Source: Deinococcus multiflagellatus
GTDB lineage: Bacteria; Deinococcota; Deinococci; Deinococcales; Deinococcaceae
Length of the DNA stretch: 64,000 bases
Direction: 5' to 3'
NCBI RefSeq assembly: GCF_020166415.1
Contig: NZ_JAIQXV010000002.1
Span: 124,001 to 188,000, forward strand
In this document: positions 11,373-25,624 of the stretch, one piece after another
Layout of the letters: each line of letters starts with the position of its first letter
How positions within the stretch are numbered: the first letter of the stretch is position 1
The notes under the pieces: model-generated
The model's database searches: none
What the model saw: the letters and a program-made list of their open reading frames with translations, nothing else
What the model was told of the DNA's origin: nothing
Translations under genes and position numbers: made by a program

Positions 11373-11556
11373 GCACTTGGGCCGTGGGGACGGCGCGCGC
11401 CCTGGGGCCCGCTTTCGCCTCACAGCGGCCCGTTTCATGCACGGGCTCAACGGCAGCCCTTCCATTCTGCCCGCGCCACGGTCTCTGGCGGAGCGCTGTT
11501 TCGGTCGTTCCAACGTTGTTGAGGGTGAACACCCAGGAGGACTCTGGGTGCCCTCC

Positions 11557-12918
<1,362 letters not shown>

Positions 12919-13090
12919 TCCTGGGGGTGGGGCGTAGGGCGGGCGTGGACCCCTTCAGGGTACGCCCAGCCCGCTCACGCCGAACTCACGTTCTGGGGGT
13001 GGGGGGAGGCGGGGTGCGCCTGGGAGCAGGGGAAGCCTTGTGGCGTTGGTTCCCCAGGGCAGGTTCACCCTTGCGTCTCAAGAGTGGCGG

Positions 13091-14251
13091 TTAGGCGTGC
13101 GCGGGCACCGGGGCCACCACCAGCGGCCCGCGTGGGCCCAGGGTCAGGCCGGGCTGCGGGGTGGGGTCGCCGCCCACGGCGCGCAGCGGGGGCAGGGCCG
13201 CCAGCGTGTCCAGAATCAGCAGCTGCGCCAGATGCATGCCCAGGCACAGGCGCTCGCCGCCGCCAAAGGGCAGGTAGGCCCACGCGGGGGGCTTGTGGGC
13301 CCAGCGGCCCGGGTCGAAGGTTTCCGGCTGCGCCCACAGCCCGGGATCACGCCCAGAGAGATACGGCGAATACAGCGCCAGGGCGCCGCGCGGCAGCCGC
13401 ACGCCGTTCCACAGCAGGTCGTGGCCCAGACGGCGGCTGCCCATCCAGCCGGGCGGGTGCAGGCGCAGGGTTTCTTTCAGGACGGCCGGGTGGTGCTCGG
13501 GGCTGTGCCAGCGCGGATGGTTCGCCAGATGCCAGATCGCGTACGCCAGCGCGTGCGTGGTGGTGTCGTGGGCGGCGGCCAGGGACACGCGCGTTTCTTC
13601 CAGGCCGCCGGGCAGCGGCGCCAGCACCGACAGCAGGTCGTCGCCGCCGCCCCGGCCCAGGCGGGCGTGGGCGAGGCGGCGCACCTCGCCCTCCACGCGC
13701 CGGAACAGCAGGGGCCGGGGCAGGGCCGGCACCGGAAACGGGCGGCGCAGCGGGGCCAGAAAGGCGTGCAGCAGGGCTGCGTCAAACTCGCTGCTGAAGT
13801 ACGCGGCGTTCAGCAGCGCCAGCACGGCGTGGTCGGCCCAGGCCAGGGCGTCGAACTCGCCCGCTGGCACAGGCGGCAGGGCCGCGCGGGTGCGCGCCTG
13901 TAGGGCCAGCAGATGCGCGCGGCCAAACCCGGGGTTCATCAGCCCCCGGCGCCCGGCGTGGCCCGGGGCATCGCTAAGAATCACGCCGCCCGACAGGTAC
14001 GGCACCACCCGCGAGAAACTGCCCGCGCTGCGAAAAGTGCCCAGGTTGCTGAGCAGCGCGCGGTTCCAGGCCGGGCTGAAGCCCACCACGGCGGGCAGGC
14101 CCAGCCGCAGCCGGAACAGGTCGCCGCTGGCGGCGCGCGCCCGCGCGGCGCCCTCTTCAATCAGGGTCAGCGGCGAGAGTGCCCAGTCCTGCAGGTGGCC
14201 GTTGCCGGGGCGGGTGGGCGGCTCGGGCAGGGCGCTTACAGAAACGGCCAC
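13091..14251 (-). CDS. Cytochrome P450, CYP287-like carotenoid hydroxylase candidate
   Basis: A 386-residue P450. Visible are the I-helix oxygen-binding segment AAHDTTTHALAY, the ExxR motif in KETLRLHPPG, and the heme loop FGGGERLCLGMHLA with the iron ligand at about Cys336. A CYP287A1 of D. radiodurans has been reported as the carotenoid 2-beta-hydroxylase of deinoxanthin synthesis; position as last gene of a carotenoid operon supports the same role. The length is short for a P450 but complete. GTG 14251 is chosen because it gives a normal N-terminus and overlaps the crtD stop by 16 bases; the longer open frame runs backward through crtD. Confidence 0.85.
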   Translation of the reverse strand: MAVSVSALPEPPTRPGNGHLQDWALSPLTLIEEGAARARAASGDLFRLRLGLPAVVGFSPAWNRALLSNLGTFRSAGSFSRVVPYLSGGVILSDAPGHAGRRGLMNPGFGRAHLLALQARTRAALPPVPAGEFDALAWADHAVLALLNAAYFSSEFDAALLHAFLAPLRRPFPVPALPRPLLFRRVEGEVRRLAHARLGRGGGDDLLSVLAPLPGGLEETRVSLAAAHDTTTHALAYAIWHLANHPRWHSPEHHPAVLKETLRLHPPGWMGSRRLGHDLLWNGVRLPRGALALYSPYLSGRDPGLWAQPETFDPGRWAHKPPAWAYLPFGGGERLCLGMHLAQLLILDTLAALPPLRAVGGDPTPQPGLTLGPRGPLVVAPVPAHA

Positions 14252-15677
14252 AGGTCCTCGCCGGCGGGGGTCTGGCGGCCATCCAGATCGTCGTAGCCCA
14301 GGCCCAGCAGCAGGCCCGCGCCGTTCCAGCCGCTCAGCAGCGAGAGCGGCACCCCGCCGCCCGGGTGCACGGTGCCGCCCACCTGCACGAGGTTGCGGGT
14401 GTGGGCCAGCCGCCAGCCGGGGCGAAGACTGCCGCTCAGTCCGTGGGGTGCGCGGCCGTATAGCGCGCCCGCCTTGGCGGTGCGGGCGTAGTCGGCGGGG
14501 GACAGGGCGTGCCACTCCGCCACCGGCAGCGGGCCTTCCGGGGTGGCCGAGAGGCGCTCTTGCAGCCGGCCCAGCAACCACGCGCCGTAGTCCTGCGGGT
14601 TCTCGGTCAGGCCGGGATCGGGCGGGGCGTTGACCAGCAGGAAGGCCCGGGTGCCGTCCAGGTGCAGGTACAGCGTGGGGTCGCGGGGCAGCCGCCCGGC
14701 GCGGATGTCGCGCCATTCGCGCGCGTAGTCCGCTGGCCAGAAGATGTGGTGGGCCGCAGGGCGGTCCCCAGCCAGCCGCAGTTGCAGCGCGAAGCCGCTC
14801 ACCCCGCGCGGCGTGGGTTTCTCGGCCACGCCCAGCCACGACAGGGTCAGCGCGCGGTCGGCGGCGCTCACCCAGGCGTCGGCGGCAAAGGCGCCCTGGC
14901 TGGTGTGCGCGCCCAGCACCTGCCCCCCGTGGCTGCTGAGGCTGGTCACGCGCGTGCCGAATTCAAAGCGCACCCCCAGCGCCTCGGCCTGGGCGTGCAG
15001 GTCGCGGGCAAAGGCCAGCAACCCGCCCGGCAGGTGCCACACGCCCTGCCCCAGTTCCACCCAGGCGATGTTGTGCAGCACGGCGGGCGCGCGGTAGGGG
15101 TCGGCGCCCAGGTAGGTGGCAAAGCGCAGCCAGAACGGCGTGAGAAACGGCCCCGAGCGCACGTAGCGGCGCAGCGGGGTCAGCGGCGCGGCCCGCCCGC
15201 CCCGGGTCAGCGCGTAGCGGGCAAGTTTCAGTGGGCCCGGCGGCGGCGCAAACAAAAAGGTGTCCTGCGCGTCCTCGTACAGGCGCCGGGCCGCGCGCAG
15301 CAGGGCCGCGTAGCGCTGCCCCTCAGCCCTGGACAGCTGCGCCAGCGTGGGCTCCAGGCTGCCCGCCACATGCAGGGCCTCCGGGGCAAAGGTGCGCCCG
15401 CCCGGCGCGTGGTAGGTGGTGGTGGGCCGCGCGGGGCTTAAGTGCGGCACCGGCAGCCCGGCGCGCTCGTGCAGCGCGCGGAAGACCTGGGGCATGGTGA
15501 CCACGGTGGGGCCGCTGGAGAAGTCGGTAAAGCCCAGGGCCGCCTTGCCCCCGGGCCCGTCCAGGGCGTCCAGCACCGTCACCCGCGCGCCGGCTCGGGC
15601 GAGGCGCAGCGCCGCGCTCAGCCCCGCAAACCCCGCGCCAATCACGGCGACGTGGCGGGGCGTGCGGCGGCCCCAGG

Positions 15678-15681
<4 letters not shown>
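14236..15681 (-). CDS. crtD: Carotenoid 3',4'-desaturase (CrtI family)
   Basis: A 481-residue FAD-dependent carotenoid oxidoreductase. The dinucleotide-binding loop [18 protein letters not shown] is at residues 11-28, followed by the GGKAAL segment, and the C-terminal carotenoid dehydrogenase signature appears as [20 protein letters not shown]. CrtD introduces the C3'-C4' double bond after CruF hydration in the deinoxanthin route. CrtI (phytoene desaturase) is the main alternative, but the lack of crtB beside it and the neighbouring cruF favour CrtD. ATG 15681 overlaps the stop of the glycosyltransferase (ATGA). Confidence 0.83.
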
Positions 15682-16756
<1,075 letters not shown>

Positions 16757-16760
<4 letters not shown>

Positions 16761-17431
16761 GCCCGGTCCCCGGTGATCAGGGTCAGCAGCCGAGAGGGCA
16801 GGTCCAGGCGTGCCGAGCGGCTCTGGCGCCCCGGCACCGCGCGCAGGTAGCCGGCCAGGGGCCGCTCGGGGTCGCTGGTCTGCAGGTCGTGGTCCAGCGC
16901 GGCGAGTTCGCGCTGAAGGGCGGCCGGCAGCTCGGCCGCCGCGACCGGCTGCCCAAAGCGCACGTAGGCTTCGGGCCACTGCGCGCCGCGCAGGGTTACG
17001 CGCAGGGCCACTGGCACCAGCGGCACCCCTGCCTGCCGCGCGGTCCAGCCTGCGCCGGGGGCCGCCGCCTGCAGCGGGCCCGCCGGGTGCAGGGCGCCTT
17101 CGGGGAACACGACCAGCCAGCCCCCCCTGGCCCGGCGCACCCCGGCCCGCACCTCATCGGCCCGCAGCGCGCCCAGGCGGCGCAGAAAGGGAAAGCGCGC
17201 CAATTGTCCCGGATTCATCAGCACCGAGAAGTCGGCGCCTGCCCAGCCGGCCACCGCCCACAGCACGTAGCCGTCCCACCAGGAATGGTGGTTGGGGGCC
17301 AGCACCGCGCCGCCCGTGGGCACGGGGCCGCGCACCCACACGCCGCCCAGATTCCCGCGCACGCTGCCCTGAACACTGCGGGCCAGCAGCGCCGTGGCCC
17401 AGGGGTGGTGGCCTGGGCGCTCAGCGGTCAT
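16757..17431 (-). CDS. PlsC-type acyltransferase in the carotenoid operon
   Basis: A 224-residue 1-acylglycerol-phosphate-acyltransferase-like protein. The catalytic HX4D motif is NHHSWWDG near residue 48 and the substrate block is FPEGALHP near residue 109. The family transfers acyl groups from acyl-ACP or acyl-CoA to an acceptor hydroxyl. Direct phospholipid synthesis cannot be excluded, but the gene sits between cruF and a carotenoid glycosyltransferase with 11- and 4-base overlaps, so acylation of a carotenoid glycoside is the better reading. A glycosyltransferase-acyltransferase pair finishing a carotenoid is known from staphyloxanthin synthesis. Confidence 0.8.
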
Positions 17432-18443
17432 GCCGGGTCACCCGCCGGGCCAGCGCCAGCCCCGCGCCCATGGCGACCAGGGTCACGGCGGCTTCCAGGG
17501 GGCGGCCCACCAGCACCAGCCCGCCGGGCAGAAAGAACGCCTCAATGGGGTAGGCCACCCGGAAATCCGGCGCGCGGCGCCCCCGGCCCGGCAGCAGGCT
17601 CAGGCGCGGCTCGCGGCTTTCGGGAAAGGCCCTGGCCCACCACGGCAGCGCCCAGGCCCACTCCGGGGTGCGCAGGCCAAAGAGGCGCGGCGCCAGCCCC
17701 GTAAAGACCCACGCGATGCCCGTGCCCACCGCCCACCAGCCCAGAAAGTTCTGCACCGGGGCGCCTGCCCACAGCCCCAGCGGGTCGTGCCACAGCCAGT
17801 AGCGCTGCGCGGTCATCAGGGGTTCTAAGCCAATGTCCCACAGCATCATCAGCAGGCCCGCCAGCCAGGGCCGCCCGCCGGACAGGCAGGTGGCGGTCAG
17901 GGTCAGCGCAAACCAGCCCAGCGGCACCATCAGCGGCACGCCCAGCAGCGTGGGGGCTGGGGCCGTGGCGTAGGAATAGGCCCCAAAAGGAAAGCCGGTG
18001 CGGCTGCCCAGCACTTCCACCCCCAGCCCCACCAGAAAGGCCACCGCCAGCATCAGCCCCGCGCGCACGCCGCCGGCCCGCTCCCACACGAAGGCCAGGG
18101 CCGCCAGACACAGCGCCACCGTGCTGGCCAGGCCCAGCACCGGAAAGCCCTCGGGCCACAGCGGCACCGGGATTTTCAGCGCGGCGTACAGGGCCACCAG
18201 GGCCATCCAGGGGCGGGTCTGGGCCAGCAGGTCGGCCAGCCGCTCCGAAAAAACGCGGGCAAACTGTGGCCCCAGCGCGTCCCCGGCCAGCGCCAGCACC
18301 CCGGAGAGCGGCAGCCCCAGCGCAATCAGCGCCCAGCCCAGCCCCTGGCCCGCCATCACCAGCAGGGCCCCGGCAAAGGCCACGCCCAGCGCGGCAAAGG
18401 CCAGCCCAAACCGCAGCAGGGTGGGGGAGGGGCGGGCGGTCAA
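17421..18443 (-). CDS. cruF: Carotenoid 1',2'-hydratase, CruF family (DUF422)
   Basis: A 340-residue membrane protein with eight or nine hydrophobic segments. The block [18 protein letters not shown] is a strong signature of the CruF/DUF422 carotenoid family. CruF adds water across the C1'-C2' double bond of acyclic carotenoids; in D. radiodurans the homologue is followed by a Nudix gene and crtO, the same order as here. The start is TTG 18443, overlapping the Nudix stop (TTGA), which supports translational coupling. Charged residues after the last helix suggest a short cytoplasmic tail. Confidence 0.87.
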   Translation of the reverse strand: MTARPSPTLLRFGLAFAALGVAFAGALLVMAGQGLGWALIALGLPLSGVLALAGDALGPQFARVFSERLADLLAQTRPWMALVALYAALKIPVPLWPEGFPVLGLASTVALCLAALAFVWERAGGVRAGLMLAVAFLVGLGVEVLGSRTGFPFGAYSYATAPAPTLLGVPLMVPLGWFALTLTATCLSGGRPWLAGLLMMLWDIGLEPLMTAQRYWLWHDPLGLWAGAPVQNFLGWWAVGTGIAWVFTGLAPRLFGLRTPEWAWALPWWARAFPESREPRLSLLPGRGRRAPDFRVAYPIEAFFLPGGLVLVGRPLEAAVTLVAMGAGLALARRVTRHDR

Positions 18444-18829
18444 GCGTGCCCCCGCAGGGCGGCGAGATACTGCGCGGTGGCGGCCGAGACCTCATCTGGC
18501 AGCCCGTCCAGCGGCCACCAGCGCACGTCCGCCGCGTCGTCCCCGGCCCGGGGCTCGCCGCCCGCCCACGGCGCCGTGAACACCCGCGTCTCCCAGTGCA
18601 CCACGTTGCCGTCCGGGTAGGTGTGGGGGTGGGAAAAGACGTCCAGGAGGCTCAACGCCCCCACCTCCAGCCCGGTTTCTTCCCGCAGTTCGCGGCGCGC
18701 TGTGGTTTCGGGCGTTTCCCCGGGGCCCGCACCGCCCCCCGGCACGTCCCAGAGCCCGTTGTCCCGGCGGCGGATAAGCAGGACGTTGCCGCCCCTCACC
18801 ACGGCTATACCGGCCCCGCGACGCTTCAA
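18440..18829 (-). CDS. Nudix hydrolase in the carotenoid operon
   Basis: A 129-residue Nudix (MutT-like) protein. The Nudix box is complete: [25 protein letters not shown], given here by its key parts GGGAGPGE and RRELREETG. The family cleaves nucleoside diphosphates linked to other groups; the substrate is unknown. TTG 18829 is chosen because GGAGG lies 10 bases upstream; the open frame continues into a palindromic intergenic repeat and should not be read as protein. It heads the cruF operon and is coupled to cruF by overlap. Confidence 0.83.
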   Translation of the reverse strand: MKRRGAGIAVVRGGNVLLIRRRDNGLWDVPGGGAGPGETPETTARRELREETGLEVGALSLLDVFSHPHTYPDGNVVHWETRVFTAPWAGGEPRAGDDAADVRWWPLDGLPDEVSAATAQYLAALRGHA

Positions 18830-18866
18830 GACTCGCTTCCTCCAGCTGGGGTGGCGGAAGCGTTGT

Positions 18867-19011
18867 GGGGGGGCCCCCTCACCCCTTGCTTCGCAAGGCC
18901 CTCTCCCGCGAGGGGAGAGGGAGAAAGGCAAACTGACCCTCTCCCCTTGCGGGACTCGAAGAGCTGCGCCGCAGAGAGGGTGCCCCGAAGGGGCGGGTGA
19001 GGGGGCCCCCC
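18867..19011. repeat. Palindromic GC-rich intergenic repeat
   Basis: A 145-bp element between crtO and the Nudix gene. Its ends are inverted copies of CCCCCTCACCC; inside are two hairpins built from CCCTCTCCC...GGGAGAGGG. Part of it recurs at 50351-50402, and a 30-base stretch (18951-18980, GGGACTCG...GAGAGGG) recurs at 24021-24050 with three mismatches. It resembles the small non-coding repeats known from Deinococcus. RNA made across it would fold strongly, so it may separate crtO from the downstream operon. Confidence 0.75.
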
Positions 19012-19080
19012 GCCACCCCAACCGCCAAAGAACCCCCCTCAGCCCTCCCCGCACCCCGCGCCCCGCCTCCCGCTCCCCCC

Positions 19081-20616
<1,536 letters not shown>

Positions 20617-20681
20617 GTGGCGTCAGTCTGGCACGGGAGAAGAAGCGCAGATGGTCAGGCAGAGGACAGAATGCGGGGTGT

Positions 20682-21308
20682 TCAGGGCATCTGAAGCGTC
20701 TGCCCACTCTGAAAAGTGAGATTGAGGGTCGGAAAGCCAGTGTCGCTGAGCTGCACAGAGCAGGCCGCCAGGGCTGCCTGCATGCCAGGAGACAAATCGT
20801 CCAGCACACATGGTCCTGCGCGCAGCGTATCCAGCGCATACTGGGTCAAGGCAAGCTGATAGGCCTCAGTCGCCACCTGGCGCTCCCAGTTGTGCTCCAG
20901 GCGCGACATCTCTGGCGTCCGGCTGGACTGCGGCGCCTGAAACCACCAGAACAGGGCGCTGCCCACAACCAGATGGCCCAGAATCAGCGCCAACTGCCTG
21001 TGTGGTGGCAGCAGGCCCCAGGCCGGGGGTTCGGCACCCACCTGCCTGAAATGAAGCATCAGGACCAGCCAGCCCAGCAGTGGGAGGACCAGGGGCAGTG
21101 AAGTGTTGGCCCTCTGGCTCAAGTGGTCGCCGCACACGGCCAGCACTGTCAGGACCGCAAACCAGCCCAGGTGCCAGCCCCAGCGACCAAGCAGCGTGAA
21201 GCCGGCTCCAGGCAGCACCACATTCAGCACTTGGCCCAGAAGGGCGCGGTGTGGCAGGGCAGGCGTTGCCTGAGAGGAGGGCGGCGCGGTGTCTTCGGGC
21301 CAGGACAT
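20682..21308 (-). CDS. Small membrane protein, unknown
   Basis: A 208-residue protein I do not recognise. Three or four hydrophobic segments occupy about residues 25-130, followed by a soluble C-terminal part of about 75 residues with a Trp-Glu-Arg-rich helix and two cysteines. The start is supported by TAGCCT six bases upstream. It has no operon partner: crtO is on the same strand 65 bp downstream. Confidence 0.6.
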   Translation of the reverse strand: MSWPEDTAPPSSQATPALPHRALLGQVLNVVLPGAGFTLLGRWGWHLGWFAVLTVLAVCGDHLSQRANTSLPLVLPLLGWLVLMLHFRQVGAEPPAWGLLPPHRQLALILGHLVVGSALFWWFQAPQSSRTPEMSRLEHNWERQVATEAYQLALTQYALDTLRAGPCVLDDLSPGMQAALAACSVQLSDTGFPTLNLTFQSGQTLQMP

Positions 21309-21314
21309 GAAGTC

Positions 21315-21320
21315 AGGCTA
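21315..21320 (-). promoter_or_regulatory. -10 box for the 208-residue membrane protein gene
   Basis: TAGCCT on the minus strand, six bases, then ATG at 21308. Same leaderless pattern as several other genes here. Confidence 0.45.
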
Positions 21321-21377
21321 CTGGGGGGGCCGAGGCGGCGGCGCCACATTTGCGCTGGCCGGGGGCATGATGCTCCT

Positions 21378-21827
21378 ATGTCGCCCTTCACCATCCGCCG
21401 CCTGGGCCCAGGGGACGAGGCCGCCCTGGCCCGGCTGGCCGCCGACGAGACCGACTTCACCGACGAGGCGCCCAGCCCGCCCCTGTCCCCGGAAGCCGCC
21501 CGCGCCTACCTCGCTGATCCCCAGGTGTGGCACTGGCACGCCGAGGATGGGCAGGGCCAGCCCGTTGGCTTCCTGATGGCCTATGTGCACCGCCGCCGCC
21601 ACGGCGAGGCGCTGGACGTGATGTTCGAGGAAATCGGGGTGCTGGAAGCGTGGCGCCGCCGGGGCGTGGGCCGCGCCCTGGTGGCCGCCCTGCACGGGCA
21701 GATGCGCGCCCAGGGCATCCGGGGCGTGTGGGTGGCCGCCGACAACGAAGGCGCGCAGGCCTTTTACCGCGCCTGCGGCTACGAGGTGGACGAGTTGCAG
21801 GGCGTGATCCTGAGCCGCACCGTGTAG
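21378..21827 (+). CDS. GNAT-family N-acetyltransferase
   Basis: A 149-residue acetyltransferase. Motif A is clear: EIGVLEAWRRRGVGRALV near residue 80, with the acetyl-CoA pyrophosphate loop RRRGVG, and the C-terminal ADNEGAQAFYRACGYE is typical of motif B. The substrate could be a small molecule or a protein N-terminus; distant resemblance to aminoglycoside acetyltransferases is not enough for a resistance claim. ATG 21378 gives a normal GNAT length; the open frame continues upstream without motifs. Confidence 0.8.
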   Translation: MSPFTIRRLGPGDEAALARLAADETDFTDEAPSPPLSPEAARAYLADPQVWHWHAEDGQGQPVGFLMAYVHRRRHGEALDVMFEEIGVLEAWRRRGVGRALVAALHGQMRAQGIRGVWVAADNEGAQAFYRACGYEVDELQGVILSRTV

Positions 21828-21865
21828 AGGGTGACTCGTGGTAGGCGCCCCGCCCCGGCATGCGC

Positions 21866-21906
21866 TAGAGTGTGGGGCTGAACCGGCGGGCGCCTTCGGG
21901 GGCGCC
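21866..21906 (+). promoter_or_regulatory. Candidate rpoZ promoter and leader hairpin
   Basis: TAGAGT at 21866-21871 is a likely -10 box; no good -35 is visible. It is followed in the leader by a perfect hairpin GGCGCC-TTCGGG-GGCGCC (21889-21906) just before the GGAGGTG ribosome site of rpoZ. This gene therefore has a leader, unlike the leaderless genes around it. Confidence 0.4.
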
Positions 21907-21928
21907 GCAGCCGGATGGAGGTGGGTGT

Positions 21929-22228
21929 ATGGCAGAACGGGATATTGACAAGCTGTTGTCGCTGACGGACAGCAAATACCGCCTTTCGGTGGTCACGGCC
22001 AAGCGGGCCCTGCAACTGCGTTCGGGCGCGCCCAGCGTGCTGCCCGTGGAGCAGCGCGTGCGCACCCGCAACCTGGTGACCCAGGCAATGCGCGAACTGG
22101 CCACCGGCAAGCTGACGGTGGGCACCAACATGATGGACGAGGGGCGCTTTCAGCAGGACTACGTGCGCCAGCGTCAGGCCCAGCTGCAGGCCCAGCTGAA
22201 CGCCGAGCGCGAACGCGAGCGCGACTAA
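21929..22228 (+). CDS. rpoZ: DNA-directed RNA polymerase omega subunit
   Basis: A 99-residue omega subunit. The N-terminal DIDKLLSLTDSKYRLSVVTAKRA and the following A-motif-like ARQL..RSG region fit RpoZ (key parts SKYRLSVVTAKRA and RALQLRSG). Omega helps assemble the core enzyme by holding the beta' C-terminus. The C-terminal 30 residues are a charged Gln/Arg/Glu helix. ATG 21929 has GGAGGTG upstream. Confidence 0.9.
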   Translation: MAERDIDKLLSLTDSKYRLSVVTAKRALQLRSGAPSVLPVEQRVRTRNLVTQAMRELATGKLTVGTNMMDEGRFQQDYVRQRQAQLQAQLNAERERERD

Positions 22229-22231
22229 AAG

Positions 22232-22286
22232 GGCCATGAGCTTTGGGCCATGAGCCATGGGGGAACCCCCGAAGCTCATGGCCTTT
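22232..22286 (+). terminator. Stem-loop behind rpoZ
   Basis: Perfect 12-bp inverted repeat GGCCATGAGCTT (22232-22243) and AAGCTCATGGCC (22272-22283), followed by TTT, with an inner GGGGG-AA-CCCCC hairpin. It begins four bases after the rpoZ stop. Related GGCCCATGG palindromes follow to about 22370 in the gap before the antiporter. Confidence 0.5.
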
Positions 22287-22373
22287 GTGCTGTCGCCACG
22301 TTCCCTGCCCACTTCTGACGGCCGCCGCGCCCTCCCCATGGCCCAGAGCTCATGGCCCATGGCCCACGGCCTC

Positions 22374-22379
22374 TATTGT
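22374..22379 (+). promoter_or_regulatory. -10 box for leaderless antiporter mRNA
   Basis: TATTGT, seven bases, ATG 22387. It supports this start over longer frames reading back into the palindromic gap. Confidence 0.5.
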
Positions 22380-22386
22380 GTTCCCC

Positions 22387-23649
<1,263 letters not shown>

Positions 23650-23968
23650 GGGCCGCCTCGTTCTCAGTAATGCTGGGCTTGCTCTTAACCGCCTGCGCCG
23701 CGCTGACGCAGAGCGCGTCTCTGGCGAGCGAGCCCCACCGGTTGCCCAGTGGCCACTCCGGCCTGAGCGATCCTGCCGCCCCGTGGTCGTCACGGAAGCG
23801 GCTTCGGCGGCCCGCTGCGTTCAGGGCCCCGCCCTGTTCTGAGCCTTCCACGACGCCCTCTCTGCCCGGCAGCAGGAGTGGAAACTGCAGTCGCCTGCCG
23901 AGGCGACGCAGACCTTCTTGCGGATGGCCCAGGCGCTGAACGTCCCTTCCCACCAGTTCTGGAGCTGC

Positions 23969-24151
23969 CATACGGCTTCCGAAAAATTGCGTCATACCTG
24001 GCGGAATTTTTTCGACTGGAGGGACTCGCAGAGCTGCGAAGCAGAGAGGGAAAAATACGGATGTACGGGAATTGGGCTGGCACAGCGCCGAAGGCGGGGA
24101 ACATCCAGTTCTTTCCTGGATGTTACGGAAATGGACGGCAGTCCGTAGCAG
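23969..24151 (+). repeat. Left part of the insert in the dsbA-like gene
   Basis: Sequence between the broken dsbA-like N-part and the TIR element. It contains the 30-base segment 24021-24050 shared with the repeat at 18951, and a short inverted repeat TACGGA-N12-TCCGTA at 24124-24147 around GGACGG. Its outer edge CGGCTTCCGAAAAA resembles, inverted, the stem arm near 411-423. It looks like one or two small dispersed repeats abutting the next element. Confidence 0.5.
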
Positions 24152-24319
24152 CAATGGTACGGACAGTTTTCAAGTGTGGCGAGGGGCCCATGGAAGAAAC
24201 GTTGTCTGGGACGCTCGACTCGCTGCCCCCCTCCCAACCTCCCCCACAAGGGGGGAGGGGAAAAACAGCGTGTTTGTCAGACTCTCCTCTGTGAAATGCT
24301 GAAACTGTCCGAACCATTG
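24152..24319 (+). mobile_element. MITE-like repeat, copy A
   Basis: A 168-bp non-coding element with imperfect terminal inverted repeats: left CAATGGTACGGACAGTTTTC, right GAAACTGTCCGAACCATTG. The centre has CTCCCAACCTCCCCCAC followed by its near-complement and AAAAACAG. Two more copies of nearly the same length lie at 28290-28456 and 35126-35294 in the same orientation. No transposase is inside; mobilisation would need an enzyme in trans. This copy lies inside the dsbA-like pseudogene. Confidence 0.8.
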
Positions 24320-24531
24320 ATCAGATGGCGAGCCGGGAAGCCCAGTTGGTGCAGGCGGAGGTCCGCCGCAGCCAGGCCAAAGGCGTGCAGGCCACCCCCT
24401 CGTTTGCCGTGAACGGCCAGTTGATCTCCTGGGACGGGGTGGAGGACATCGAGGCGATGGTGCAGAAGACCCTCGCGATTGCCCGCAAGGCTGCCCAACA
24501 GGCCAAATAGACGGCCCGCCCCAGTCCAGGG

Positions 24532-24857
<326 letters not shown>

Positions 24858-24861
<4 letters not shown>

Positions 24862-25454
24862 GGCTGCTCCTGGGGGGGGCGCAGGCCAGAGAGCAGCATT
24901 TCGGCAAACTGCTCGGCCACGTCGCGCGGGCCCAGCGGGCCGCCGGGGCGATACCACGTATACGCCCAGTTCACCGCCGACAGCACCAGATAGGCCGTCA
25001 TCTTGATGTCCAGGCCCTGCCGGAACACCCCTTCGCGCACGCCCTGCTCGATCAGCTCGCGATAAAAGGCGTCAATGGTGTCGCGCCAGCCGGTCACGCG
25101 GGCGTAGGCCTCGGGCGACAGGTGCTTCCACTCGTGAAAGAACACCGTGGCGCTGTCCATGTTGTCGGCCACCACGCGAATGTGGCGGTACATGGCCTCT
25201 TTCAGCTTGGCGTCGGCGGGCAGAGGCAGGCCGCGCAGGGTAAACAGCGCTTCATCGAACTGCCGCGACGCCTGGTTCACAATCTCGATCAGCAGTTCTT
25301 CCTTGCTGGAAATGTGGGCGTACAGGCTGCCGCCCTGCATCCCCAGTTCGCCGGCCAGGTCGCGCATGCTGGTGGCGTGGTAGCCGCGTTCGGAAAACAG
25401 GCGGCTGGCCGAGTCGAGAATCTGCTCGCGGCGGGGTTTGGCAGGTTCAGTCAT
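24858..25454 (-). CDS. TetR-family transcriptional regulator
   Basis: A 198-residue regulator. The N-terminal helix-turn-helix is clear: [46 protein letters not shown], with key parts [15 protein letters not shown] and [13 protein letters not shown] at residues 18-55. The C-terminal ligand domain resembles regulators of fatty-acid or sterol degradation, but the ligand is not evident. ATG 25454 is preferred to a longer frame with a low-complexity Arg-rich N-terminus. It is coupled to the following 109-residue gene. Confidence 0.88.
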
Positions 25455-25624
25455 GGTAGGGGGCTGGGCGGCGCGGGCGGCGCGCTTGCCCGTTAAGGTA
25501 GCACGCCGCTCCAAACGGGCGTTTGGGCGCCCCCGTTCGCCCCGGGCGGGCCGTGGCCTGCGGCGCGCGGGCGGGTTTGTCATGGGCGGACGGGCGCGCG
25601 GGCCGGGGTGGTAGAACGGACCCC

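Larger units (their letters stand above)
23670..24510 (+). pseudogene. Broken DsbA-family thiol-disulfide oxidoreductase gene
   Basis: Three separated fragments read as one DsbA-like protein. An ATG at 23670 begins a lipoprotein-like leader (LLLTAC). At 23783-23968, in another frame, comes EAASAARCVQGPALF, a TGA where Trp is expected (23840-23842), then AFHDALSARQQ and FLRMAQALNVP. After about 356 inserted bases (23969-24324) the C-terminal part resumes at 24325 as MASREAQLVQAEV...GVQATPSFAVNGQLI, with the cis-Pro ATPSF motif. The CXXC part of the fold is missing. Known DsbA/BdbD proteins are periplasmic or membrane-anchored oxidases; this copy cannot work. Residual fragment 24325-24510 still has an open frame. 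Confidence 0.75.
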
